Assembly: GCA_017987115.1 (NCBI GenBank)
Contig: JAGNUG010000007.1
Coordinates: 1 to 61,282, forward strand
Direction of reading: 5' to 3'
Length of the DNA: 61,282 nt
Source of the DNA: Flavobacteriales bacterium
GTDB lineage: Bacteria; Bacteroidota; Bacteroidia; Flavobacteriales_F; PHOS-HE28
A program made the translations under genes and the position numbers. Position 1 is the stretch's first letter. Each line of letters starts with the position of its first letter. The notes under the pieces are model-generated. The model was not told the DNA's origin. It searched no databases and saw only the letters and a program-made list of their open reading frames with translations. Below are positions 32,550-40,890 of this stretch, piece after piece.

Positions 32550-33830
32550 TCAGCTTCGCATGATCACCTGCCCTTGCGCAATGATCCCCAACGCACGCCC
32601 AGTGAAGCGTTGACCAATGAACGGCGTGTTGTGACTCTTGCTCACCAGATCTGCTTCTTGGCATGTCCACTCCAACTCCGGATCGAATAGGGTGATCTCT
32701 GCTTCCGTGCCTTCGGCGATATGGACCGTAGGTAAACCAAGAACTGCTCGTGGTCCTGAGGTAAAACGTTCGATGATCCGACGCAAAGTGGTGCGCCCTT
32801 TCAGCGCTGTATTTGCAACGGCAAAGCAGGTTTCCAAGCCAATGATCCCAAAGGAAGCTGGTCCGAACTCAATGATCTTGTGTTCGCGATCCTCAGGGCG
32901 ATGGTCGCTAACAATGCAATCGATCGTGCCATCCTTCACACCATCGCGCAATGCTTCAATGTGGATGCTGTCGCGCAACGGTGGCATCACTTTGTAACGT
33001 GTTTCGAAACCGCGCAAGCAACCATCGTCCAGCAATAGGTTATGCGCTGCAACAGACGCGGTAACATGCAACTTCCGGGCTTTCGCTTTGCGGATCATCT
33101 CTACGCTTCCTGCTGTGGAAATAGTTGCCACATGCAAGTGCCCGCCCGCGTATTCCAACAGCTCCAGATCACGCGCCAATTGGATCGTTTCAGCCATTGG
33201 CGGTATGCCCTTCAACCCAAGTCGCGTGGACATTGTGCCTTCGTGCATCATCCCGTTCAGGCTCAATGCTGGATCGTTCGGGAACACCATCACCGGTGGT
33301 TTACTTCCGGGCAAACCGTTGGCATATTGCAACGCCAATAGCATCAACCTGCTGTTGCCTATGGTATGTTGATCATCGCAGTAGGCAACGGCGCCCGCAG
33401 TGCGTAGATCGTGCAGCTCGGCCAATTGTTCGCCCTTGAGACCTTGCGTTAGCGCTCCCAACGGCAGTACCTGTACGGGGTGGCCATTCGCACGACTCAG
33501 CAAGTTCGCTACACCGCTGCTTTTGTCCATTACGGGATCCGTGCTCGGTAGCACAGCCACACGCGTATACCCACCGGCAGCAGCTGCATCCAAGCCGTTA
33601 CGAATACCTTGCTTCCACTCTTCACCGGGATCGCGAAAGTGCGCCCGTAGATCCACCCAGCCCGCACTGGCATGCATTCCCTTCAACTTGATCTCGTCAC
33701 CAGTTCCTTTCGGAATGCGTGTGCCGATCTTGGTGATCGTGCCTTTTTCAATGCGAATGTCAAGCTCTTTCTCGTGATGTGGACCGCCGGGGTCGATCAC
33801 TTTTACTTGGCGCAGAGTGACAGGTTTCAT
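32550..33830 (-). CDS. Dihydroorotase-like amidohydrolase lacking HxH
   Basis: A 426-residue amidohydrolase-fold protein related to type I dihydroorotase (pyrimidine synthesis). The N-terminal composite domain is followed by GWVDLRAHFRDPGEE (58-72). Active enzymes have D-x-H-x-H here, but this protein has Arg 62 in place of the first His. The carboxylated-Lys region reads GAVAYCDDQHTIGN and the usual HVST reads ATIST, while SDHRPED near 310 keeps the late Asp. It is thus probably a non-catalytic PyrC-prime/PyrX-like subunit, as known in some Bacteroidota and pseudomonads. A true pyrC should lie elsewhere. It is 3 bases from the BatA-type gene. Confidence 0.75.
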   Translation of the reverse strand: MKPVTLRQVKVIDPGGPHHEKELDIRIEKGTITKIGTRIPKGTGDEIKLKGMHASAGWVDLRAHFRDPGEEWKQGIRNGLDAAAAGGYTRVAVLPSTDPVMDKSSGVANLLSRANGHPVQVLPLGALTQGLKGEQLAELHDLRTAGAVAYCDDQHTIGNSRLMLLALQYANGLPGSKPPVMVFPNDPALSLNGMMHEGTMSTRLGLKGIPPMAETIQLARDLELLEYAGGHLHVATISTAGSVEMIRKAKARKLHVTASVAAHNLLLDDGCLRGFETRYKVMPPLRDSIHIEALRDGVKDGTIDCIVSDHRPEDREHKIIEFGPASFGIIGLETCFAVANTALKGRTTLRRIIERFTSGPRAVLGLPTVHIAEGTEAEITLFDPELEWTCQEADLVSKSHNTPFIGQRFTGRALGIIAQGQVIMRS

Positions 33831-33833
33831 CGC

Positions 33834-35873
33834 TTATTTCAGGTATCGGATCAGGAATACTTCAGCAGCTAAGAAAAGCAATGCGATCAAGATGAACCAT
33901 TTCCACAGTTTACGGCCTTGGTCCAACTCGTTCAATTTCAAACTGAGGTCCGATGTGCCCGTATCCAACACCGTGTAGCTTGTAAGTCCTTTATCGGTCA
34001 ACAGCGCTTTTAGTTCATCCACGCCGTAGGCGCTTAGATTGCTTTCTCGGCGCGGAAGGTCCAATGCCAAGGTCATTAATGTGTCGTTACCGCTGACGAC
34101 CGCATACGGACCCGGTGGTAGGTCTTGGTCGTGCAAAGCAATTGCTGTGTTGCCCGGTGTTCTGCGCACCTCCGGGACCAGGTCGATGTTGTTCGGTCCT
34201 TTCAAGTGGGGTACTGCGTCGCCTTTGAATTCGATGCCTTCCAACGGGATCAGTACTTCTTCGCCCAGGGTGTGGTACAATGCACCCATCGGACGGCTCA
34301 ATTCCGCCATGCGTAACAGCGAGGTAAGGAAGAATGCATGGTGTGTGAAGTTGCCCGCGCTTTCTGCCAGTGGCGTTGCGCAGAGGTAGATCGATCCACG
34401 GCCTTGCTGTGTGCGCGATAGATAGGCAGTGCCATCCTGCAAGCGCAAGAGCACATCGCTTCCTGCCGCCGGACGAACGCTCCAGCGCTCACGCACAACG
34501 GGCAGGTCCACGTTACGTTGCATGGTCTCGAAGATGTCGCGATAGAAAGGTTTATCCAGATCGATGCGATCCACCTTAACGGTAGCGGTATCCATCCGCG
34601 TAGGAGGGGAGGCGCCGAATTGACCGAAAAGTCCGGCATAACCACTTGGATCACCATTGGTTGGTGGGAATATTGCAACACTGCCGCCGTTCTCCACGAA
34701 GGTGCCTAATGCTTGCACTAAACCGCTGGCTACGTCAGGTAACGCATTCAAGATCACAAGGTCTTGCCGAGCCAAGGATGAAAGATCCAACGAGCGCATG
34801 GCTTGCTCTGTGAAACCATGCAGGCTGTCACCGCTGAAAACATCAGCCACCGACTTATCGCTTTCGACATTACCGCCGCTAACCAACAACACACGCAACT
34901 TATCGATCACGCGGTAACTGATGTACATGCGGTCATCGAATGTGACAGGACGATCATCGATCGAGATAAAGCCCCAGTGGTTGCCGCCAGCTTCGCTCGT
35001 GTAACGCAAGGTCGTATCCACGGAAGCCCCTCCAAGAACACTGAAGCTGGCCAAAGCGCGTTGGCGCCCATCGATGTCCAATCGCAACGGCACGTTGACC
35101 AATTCCTGCTCTCCGTAATTCTGCAACCGGACGTGCAGGATCTCGCTTTGTCCCGCGCGCCGCACAGGGCTATCGAACCACACGGAATCGATGCTGAGGT
35201 TATCCGGGCTGGCACTTGCCAATGGAACGATCACAGTAGGAATTAGCGTGTCATTTGTCCAATTATCGATATCCGTTACACTGCGTTGTAGGTCTGTGAA
35301 CAGGAACGCGCGCTTGACTGGTGCGTCGCTCTGGCCAAGGGCTTCACGCTGTCGGGCCATCACTTTGCTCAACGGTCGTGCATACGGACTTACATCCACT
35401 TGTGAGGCTGCTTCCAATGCTTCATCACGACCTAGGAGTACTTGTTGCTTTCCTTCGAAACGCCCGGTCAGTAGCTGAAATCGATCCGTTGCGCTGTAGG
35501 CCATTACGGCATCTTGCGCACCTTTGCGGGCTTGGTCCAGTAACCGTCCTTGCGCGTTCTGGCCATCCATGCTGTAGCTATCATCCACATACAGCGAGAC
35601 AGCGCGTTGACCTGCAACCACGTTCGTATTCGCACTGGGGATATACGGTTGAGCAAATGCTAGGACCAAACTTGCCAACGCTAGTAGTCTTGCCAGCAGG
35701 ACCAACCAATGTTGCACCTTTTTCCGGGCACGCGTTTGTTGGGTGATCTCCGCCAAGAACCGAACATTCGGGAAATCGATCCGCTTGAACCGCCGTAGCT
35801 GGAAAAGATGGATAAGCACCGGGATCGAAAGAGCAGCAAGCGCCCACAAAAAGGCCGGGTGCAGAAAGGACAT
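33834..35873 (-). CDS. BatA-domain membrane protein with vWA-like region
   Basis: A 679-residue inner-membrane protein. The N-terminus (MSFLHPAFLWALAALSIPVL) with LIHLFQLRRFKRIDFPNVRF is the BatA/TIGR02226 double-membrane-segment signature; the second segment is at about 56-76. A vWA-like fold follows, with a DxSxS metal site at DDSYS (97-101). The large extracytoplasmic part (120-650) ends in a C-terminal membrane helix (WFILIALLFLAAEVFLI). It probably acts in envelope stress or assembly, but the function is unknown. It precedes the dihydroorotase-like gene. Confidence 0.82.
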   Translation of the reverse strand: MSFLHPAFLWALAALSIPVLIHLFQLRRFKRIDFPNVRFLAEITQQTRARKKVQHWLVLLARLLALASLVLAFAQPYIPSANTNVVAGQRAVSLYVDDSYSMDGQNAQGRLLDQARKGAQDAVMAYSATDRFQLLTGRFEGKQQVLLGRDEALEAASQVDVSPYARPLSKVMARQREALGQSDAPVKRAFLFTDLQRSVTDIDNWTNDTLIPTVIVPLASASPDNLSIDSVWFDSPVRRAGQSEILHVRLQNYGEQELVNVPLRLDIDGRQRALASFSVLGGASVDTTLRYTSEAGGNHWGFISIDDRPVTFDDRMYISYRVIDKLRVLLVSGGNVESDKSVADVFSGDSLHGFTEQAMRSLDLSSLARQDLVILNALPDVASGLVQALGTFVENGGSVAIFPPTNGDPSGYAGLFGQFGASPPTRMDTATVKVDRIDLDKPFYRDIFETMQRNVDLPVVRERWSVRPAAGSDVLLRLQDGTAYLSRTQQGRGSIYLCATPLAESAGNFTHHAFFLTSLLRMAELSRPMGALYHTLGEEVLIPLEGIEFKGDAVPHLKGPNNIDLVPEVRRTPGNTAIALHDQDLPPGPYAVVSGNDTLMTLALDLPRRESNLSAYGVDELKALLTDKGLTSYTVLDTGTSDLSLKLNELDQGRKLWKWFILIALLFLAAEVFLIRYLK

Positions 35874-35878
35874 GGGCG

Positions 35879-35886
35879 CGAAGATA
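35879..35886 (-). promoter_or_regulatory. -7 box of the BatA-type gene
   Basis: TATCTTCG on the minus strand, ending 5 bases before the ATG at 35873. Confidence 0.45.
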
Positions 35887-35902
35887 ATAGGGAGATGGGG
35901 TC

Positions 35903-35921
35903 GATCAGATGATCAGATGAC
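35903..35921. repeat. Part-A copy of the dispersed intergenic repeat
   Basis: GATCAGATGATCAGATGAC in the spacer between the BatA-type gene and TIGR02757. It matches part A of the composite repeats at 22930 and 44770. Confidence 0.55.
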
Positions 35922-35991
35922 GGCTGGTTGGGCTAGTTAGAAATCCTTGATACATACTCCCTGTGTGCTCCGTTGTGGATTGTGGTAATAT

Positions 35992-36780
35992 TCAACTCCC
36001 TTTATCAACCCCCATCCCGAACAGCGCAATATCATAACGCACAGGGTCCACGGGGTCGAATTCGCGTAACCGTTCCGTGAGTTCCAACACCGCTTTCAGA
36101 TCATCCTGCTTTCGATGCAATAAGCCAAGGTCACGACCAACACGACCGGTATGAACGTCCAAGGGAACAAGCAAAGCTGAGGTCGGAATGCGTTTCCAAT
36201 GACCCATGTCAATGCCGCGATCACTGGGGCGTACCATCCACCGCAAGAACATGTTGATGCGTTTGGCATTACTGCCTTTTGCGGGATCGGCTACGTGTTT
36301 TTGGGTGCGCTGCTCATGTACCGGTTCAAAGAAGCGTTGCTTGAATAGCGAGATGCCTTCAGCTGCTGACCAATTGGTTGGTGCTTTCTCGGTTCCGTTC
36401 AATAGAAAGGCTTGTTCCAATCCGTAATATTCCGCGTAAACATGCCGTAAGCCGATAACGAAATGCCGTAGGTCCACGCCATTGAACGTGCGGTGCACGA
36501 AGCGATCCAAACGATCAAGGTCCTGTTCAGTTGCATTCAATACGAAATCATGCGGTGCGCGATCCATAAGATCCACCAACTTCCATGCATTGTTGATGAT
36601 GGACTTGCGTTGTCCCCACGCGATAGTTGCCGTAAGAAAGCCGATCACCTCTGCATTCTCCCGATCAGCGAATGAACGTGGTACTTGTATGGGGTCGTTC
36701 TCGATGAACTCCGGACGGGCGTAACGCTCGTAGGCTTCATCCAGAAGCACCTTTGTTTGGTTGGTTGGCATGGGGTTCAC
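35992..36780 (-). CDS. TIGR02757 (DUF2400) family protein
   Basis: A 262-residue protein of unknown function. The motifs FLTATIAWGQRKSIINNAWK, KRINMFLRWMVRPSDRGID and LVPLDVHTGRVGRDLGLL identify the TIGR02757 family, which has a helix-hairpin-helix-like all-alpha fold reminiscent of DNA glycosylases; a DNA role is only inferred. The start is GTG at 36780, overlapping the DUF4412 stop (GTGA); ATG at 36771 is an alternative three codons in. Confidence 0.88.
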   Translation of the reverse strand: MNPMPTNQTKVLLDEAYERYARPEFIENDPIQVPRSFADRENAEVIGFLTATIAWGQRKSIINNAWKLVDLMDRAPHDFVLNATEQDLDRLDRFVHRTFNGVDLRHFVIGLRHVYAEYYGLEQAFLLNGTEKAPTNWSAAEGISLFKQRFFEPVHEQRTQKHVADPAKGSNAKRINMFLRWMVRPSDRGIDMGHWKRIPTSALLVPLDVHTGRVGRDLGLLHRKQDDLKAVLELTERLREFDPVDPVRYDIALFGMGVDKGS

Positions 36781-37556
36781 CGCCCCATCATGCCCGGTAG
36801 TGCCATCGGCAGTTCCACCACTTGATAACCGTCCAAGCTGAACGTACTCGACGGTGGTTCACCTAAATTGAATTCTCGGGTAACGCCTTGTGTTTTTTCG
36901 TTCGTTTCCGCATCCACCATCTCAAATTCCATCGGGAAACCTGTGATCTGCATGTCGTCATACTTCAACGCAGAGACATTCCCGGAAGCGATGTTGTTCG
37001 TTAGGTCAGTGAACGGAACCGCAACATCTTTTGCCATCCAGCCCGTCCAAGTGCCGTCCTTGCTTTTGGCAATGACCTTCGTACACACATGACCATTGAT
37101 CGTCTTGGTTTCGTTGGTCACGGTGACCTCGGTTTCCGATACATCCTTTTCGGTATCAGGTGTTTCCTTTATGTTGACCTTCATCTTCGGGGTCTTCATT
37201 GCGGTCTTTTTCCCGTTCTTGTCCGTCATCAACATGTATTGCCACTTGTTCTTCAGGTCGGTCATCATCGTCATTTCTTGCCCTTTCATTTCCGGTGAAT
37301 CCATGCGTATGGAGGTCATTTCCACATTGCTGGCATAGTGAATGGACATGGTCTGTGGCTTTTCGGTCTTCTTATCAACAGTAGTGATATCCATCACGAA
37401 ATCGCCTATGAACGTATTGGGTACAAAGGGCGAATCGTCCTTTTCGACCACTGGCATACCTCCGCCGGTATACTGTTCAATGAGCGCTTTTTCCGCGTCT
37501 GTTTGAGCGACGGCGATCGTTGAAAATAGCAGTGTGGTGATGAGGAGGGTACGCAT
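36777..37556 (-). CDS. Secreted DUF4412 protein
   Basis: A 259-residue exported protein (signal peptide MRTLLITTLLFSTIAVAQ). The beta-rich body contains GDFVMDITTVDKKTEKPQTM, KTINGHVCTKVIAKSKDGTW and AVPFTDLTNNI, typical of DUF4412, a Bacteroidota periplasmic or outer-membrane family of unknown function. It is rich in Met and Lys. It overlaps TIGR02757 by 4 bases, but the two products have no obvious common role. Confidence 0.82.
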   Translation of the reverse strand: MRTLLITTLLFSTIAVAQTDAEKALIEQYTGGGMPVVEKDDSPFVPNTFIGDFVMDITTVDKKTEKPQTMSIHYASNVEMTSIRMDSPEMKGQEMTMMTDLKNKWQYMLMTDKNGKKTAMKTPKMKVNIKETPDTEKDVSETEVTVTNETKTINGHVCTKVIAKSKDGTWTGWMAKDVAVPFTDLTNNIASGNVSALKYDDMQITGFPMEFEMVDAETNEKTQGVTREFNLGEPPSSTFSLDGYQVVELPMALPGMMGR

Positions 37557-37598
37557 GGTGATATTATTTAGAGGGGGAAGTTACAAAAGGTCGATTTT

Positions 37599-38642
37599 TC
37601 ACTTTTGGGTTCTCTCATCATCATCATAGATCTCTTGCATGATCTGAGCTCCTACATGTTGCCTATAATGCGAGCTTTCGATGTAGTTGTGGATATCCTT
37701 CGTGATCGAATTGATGCCCGAGTAATCGTGGACATGTTTTGTTCCGAATGCATGTTGCAAAGCAGCAAGATCAGTTGCATCAATGGCAGCCAGGTCATAA
37801 CCGGGACTGATCACGACCTCAAGCCGTGCGTTGTTCTTTTCCGTGATCCGATGAATGCTATCCAATGCGCGAACATGGTCAGCAGTGATCATCGGCGGAT
37901 AGTTCTTCTGCTGTGTAGTATCACGTACGTAGAAGATCGCAGCGCGAGCGGTATAGAATGAATCCGGGTTGGAAACGATGTAACGCTCGATGCCCATGTT
38001 GCGTTCTGCAGTGATCGGGTCCATCAGGTTATTCTCGTCGATCGCAAGGACACCTTCCATGTACGGACGCACCTTGCCAAAACATGCATAGTCAATGTAC
38101 TTCACAAAGAAGAGATCCGCGAACCATGCTTCCAAGAACGTCTTCTCGAACGTGAATTTACTTTCCCCTGAAACACGTGGGTCCTTGATGAACAGATGCC
38201 CTGTGCTATTTCGCATTGGAGCGAAGGTGTGCAGTGGGTCGATAATGATAAGGACATCGTTGATCGGCGCTTTAAGGCTATCAAGTAATTCCAACTTCTT
38301 TTCAATGCCCCATAAGGTTTCCTTGCTTGCGTCAAAGGCGAACGGTTTTGCAGTGTTCGGTAATTGCTTTTTCCAAGTATCCAAGCGATAGGCCATTGTT
38401 CGCGAGCTGCCGAGCAAGAACGAATTGAACTGTTCGGTGGGTGCGTTGCGTAGATAGATCTCCGTGCTCGCAAAGTCTTTGTTCAACGGCAGAAATGAAT
38501 CTGCACTGATGTCTTCGTGGTGCCGCACAACACGGAACGGATCCAACACCACGTACATTCCCAATACGACGATGATCGGCGATGCGAAAAGCAAGGCCTG
38601 CATACAGAATCGGAATGTGTTGTGCTTCTTTTCCATATTCAT
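37599..38642 (-). CDS. Membrane-anchored protein of the MBOAT cluster
   Basis: A 347-residue protein with one N-terminal membrane helix (about 15-34) and an extracytoplasmic domain. FNSFLLGSSRTMAY resembles a GDS-like/SGNH motif I, and LIIIDPLHTF and FGTKHVHDYSGI lie further on. It is therefore probably an AlgX/AlgJ/DltD-like partner in polysaccharide O-acylation. Its ATG overlaps the MBOAT stop (TGATG), which supports both the start and co-function. The exact acceptor polymer is unknown. Confidence 0.7.
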   Translation of the reverse strand: MNMEKKHNTFRFCMQALLFASPIIVVLGMYVVLDPFRVVRHHEDISADSFLPLNKDFASTEIYLRNAPTEQFNSFLLGSSRTMAYRLDTWKKQLPNTAKPFAFDASKETLWGIEKKLELLDSLKAPINDVLIIIDPLHTFAPMRNSTGHLFIKDPRVSGESKFTFEKTFLEAWFADLFFVKYIDYACFGKVRPYMEGVLAIDENNLMDPITAERNMGIERYIVSNPDSFYTARAAIFYVRDTTQQKNYPPMITADHVRALDSIHRITEKNNARLEVVISPGYDLAAIDATDLAALQHAFGTKHVHDYSGINSITKDIHNYIESSHYRQHVGAQIMQEIYDDDERTQK

Positions 38643-40105
38643 CAGAATTGGAAATAGATGAACTGTGTATCCTCGCCAACATAAGCCAGCACTGCAGCGC
38701 ACAATGTGTAATAGAATGCCCAGCGCACCGCGCGTGGAAAGCGATCGGGAATTGTTGCAATGGGGCAGTGCTCCAATCTTCCCAGCCATTCCACTCCAAA
38801 GAAAACGATCGTGATCACCGGCAGAAAAAGACCGATCTCTGCATTCACATAGTTCGTTGCCACGCTATAACTCGATGGATCGAACAATCCCAACACCAGA
38901 TCACGGATGTACGTGAGTGCATGGTGCATATCCGTAGCACGGAAGAAGATCATGGACATGAACGTAATCGTGAAGGTGCTGCCCATGCCCCATACTTCAC
39001 GAAGCGACGGCAACATTCTGCCTTCAGCTACTGTGCCCATATGCATCCTGTTCTTCCCGGAAAGCAGGAGTGGCAGGAAATAAAGCGCATTCAGTCCACC
39101 CCAAACGATGTAGGTCCAATATGCGCCATGCCAGAATCCGCTCACTAAAAAGATGATCATGATATTGCGGACACGCATCCAATTACCGCCACGTGAACCG
39201 CCCAAAGGGATGTACAAATAGTCGCGGAACCACGATGAAAGCGAGATGTGCCAACGACGCCAGAACTCCGCAATATCCCGCGAGAAATACGGGTAGTTGA
39301 AGTTGCGCAACAACTCGATGCCCATCAACCGCGCAGTGCCCAATGCGATATCCGAGTAGCCGGAAAAATCGCCATAGGCTTGAATGGCGAAGAGCACTGC
39401 GCCCAATAGCAGCGTAGGTCCAGAGTATGTCTCACTATTCGCAAAGATGTCATTGACGAATGGTGCCAGGTTATCCGCGATCACGATCTTCTTGAACAAA
39501 CCCCAAAGCGCTTGCCTCGCTCCATCAACAGCTTGCTGACGTTTGAATGTTCGTGGCTTTTGGAGTTGGGGTAGAAGGTTCGTAGCGCGTTCGATCGGCC
39601 CAGCGACCAACAACGGAAAGAACCCAACGAAAAGCGCATAATCAACTAGGTTGTCCGTTGGTTCGATGTGGTCATTGTAGATATCGAAGACATACGAAAG
39701 CCCGTGGAACGTGTAAAATGAAATACCAACTGGAAGTATGATGCTGAGCAGCCACGGATTGCTTTCCATGCCGAATTGATGCAAGAGATCCGCGAACTCA
39801 GAAACGAAGAAGTTGTAGTACTTGAAGAAACCCAAGAGCCCTAGGTTGGTGACCACACTGATGATCAACCACAAGCGTTTGCGCTGTTTCGTACTGCTTT
39901 TACGGATCAACAGTCCGCTGGAAAAATCCAGCAGCGTACTGAACATCAACAGGAACAGAAAACGCCAGTCCCAGCAGGAATAGAAGAAGTAGCTCGCCAC
40001 CAAAAGCATGGCGTTCTGCAACCGCAAATTACCCTTGGTAACGAACCAATACAGCAGGAAGACCACAGGGTAGAAGAACCAGAATTCGATCGCGGAAAAG
40101 AGCAT
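38642..40105 (-). CDS. MBOAT family O-acyltransferase (AlgI-like)
   Basis: A 487-residue polytopic membrane enzyme that passes acyl groups across the inner membrane for O-acetylation of a surface polymer. The start MLFSAIEFWFFYPVVFLLYW and the segment FFPLLVAGPIERATNLLPQL are AlgI-like. The catalytic His lies in SGFWHGAYWTYIVWGG at about residue 326. About eleven membrane segments are visible. It sits between an SGNH hydrolase and a membrane-anchored SGNH-like protein, the usual composition of an O-acylation module. Confidence 0.93.
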   Translation of the reverse strand: MLFSAIEFWFFYPVVFLLYWFVTKGNLRLQNAMLLVASYFFYSCWDWRFLFLLMFSTLLDFSSGLLIRKSSTKQRKRLWLIISVVTNLGLLGFFKYYNFFVSEFADLLHQFGMESNPWLLSIILPVGISFYTFHGLSYVFDIYNDHIEPTDNLVDYALFVGFFPLLVAGPIERATNLLPQLQKPRTFKRQQAVDGARQALWGLFKKIVIADNLAPFVNDIFANSETYSGPTLLLGAVLFAIQAYGDFSGYSDIALGTARLMGIELLRNFNYPYFSRDIAEFWRRWHISLSSWFRDYLYIPLGGSRGGNWMRVRNIMIIFLVSGFWHGAYWTYIVWGGLNALYFLPLLLSGKNRMHMGTVAEGRMLPSLREVWGMGSTFTITFMSMIFFRATDMHHALTYIRDLVLGLFDPSSYSVATNYVNAEIGLFLPVITIVFFGVEWLGRLEHCPIATIPDRFPRAVRWAFYYTLCAAVLAYVGEDTQFIYFQF

Positions 40106-40117
40106 GGTCCTAGGCGA

Positions 40118-40807
40118 TCAATTCAGATAAGGTCCGATCAATTCCGACAACCGTTGGTATCCCTTGGCATTGAGGTGTATCCCATCATAAACGAGATCGA
40201 TCGGCATAACCCCATCCTGTGCAAAGTGGCTGTATAGGTCAATGAAATCTACTTTTTGTGCAAGGCAGATCGCTGATATGCGTTTGTTGCTTTCGATGAC
40301 CGCATCCTTGAGATAAGGATCTACCACGGGTAATAGCGAGAGCACATGGATCGGTACTTCTGGATAGTGGTCGTGCAAAGCACCCAATAGTTTTTCCATT
40401 CGAGAAGCCACTTCCTCAGCTGTACCGCCTTGGAAAAGGTCGTTGATCCCGGCCAGCACAAATAGCTGTTTCGGTGTATTACCAAGATCTGTCTTGGCCA
40501 ATTGCTGAACTTGTGCAATGGTGTGTCCACTGATCCCGTAATTCAGGATCTCATGCTCAGGGAACATTGCATTCAATGGGAACAATTCGATATGACTATC
40601 GCCCATGAATACGGAAGTGTTCGGTGCAATGCGCATGCTAGCGTTCAATTCAACACGGGTGCTACCACGTTCGGTAAAGGGTGTTGGTCGTGTAGCACGA
40701 CGTTTCAATTCTCGTTCGGCCATCCAGACATTGATACCAACGCTTATGCACAAGAATGCGAGCAAGAGCCGGAACGTGTTTCGTGATGGAACTTTCCATT
40801 CGGACAT
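40118..40807 (-). CDS. Membrane-anchored SGNH/GDSL hydrolase
   Basis: A 229-residue protein with an N-terminal anchor (about 11-29) and a GDSL/SGNH esterase domain. Block I is FMGDSHIEL with Ser 71, block II NYGISGHT, block III LAGINDLFQGG and block V DGIHLNAKGY with the catalytic Asp/His. It probably acts as the acyl esterase or transferase partner of the MBOAT protein 12 bases downstream. The acyl acceptor is unknown. Confidence 0.88.
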   Translation of the reverse strand: MSEWKVPSRNTFRLLLAFLCISVGINVWMAERELKRRATRPTPFTERGSTRVELNASMRIAPNTSVFMGDSHIELFPLNAMFPEHEILNYGISGHTIAQVQQLAKTDLGNTPKQLFVLAGINDLFQGGTAEEVASRMEKLLGALHDHYPEVPIHVLSLLPVVDPYLKDAVIESNKRISAICLAQKVDFIDLYSHFAQDGVMPIDLVYDGIHLNAKGYQRLSELIGPYLN

Positions 40808-40890
40808 TGGCCGGAAAGGTAGGGGGGAATGACCAGATCACTCTTATTGATCAATGGTCAAAAGTGCATTCACAGCTACTGACTACAATT

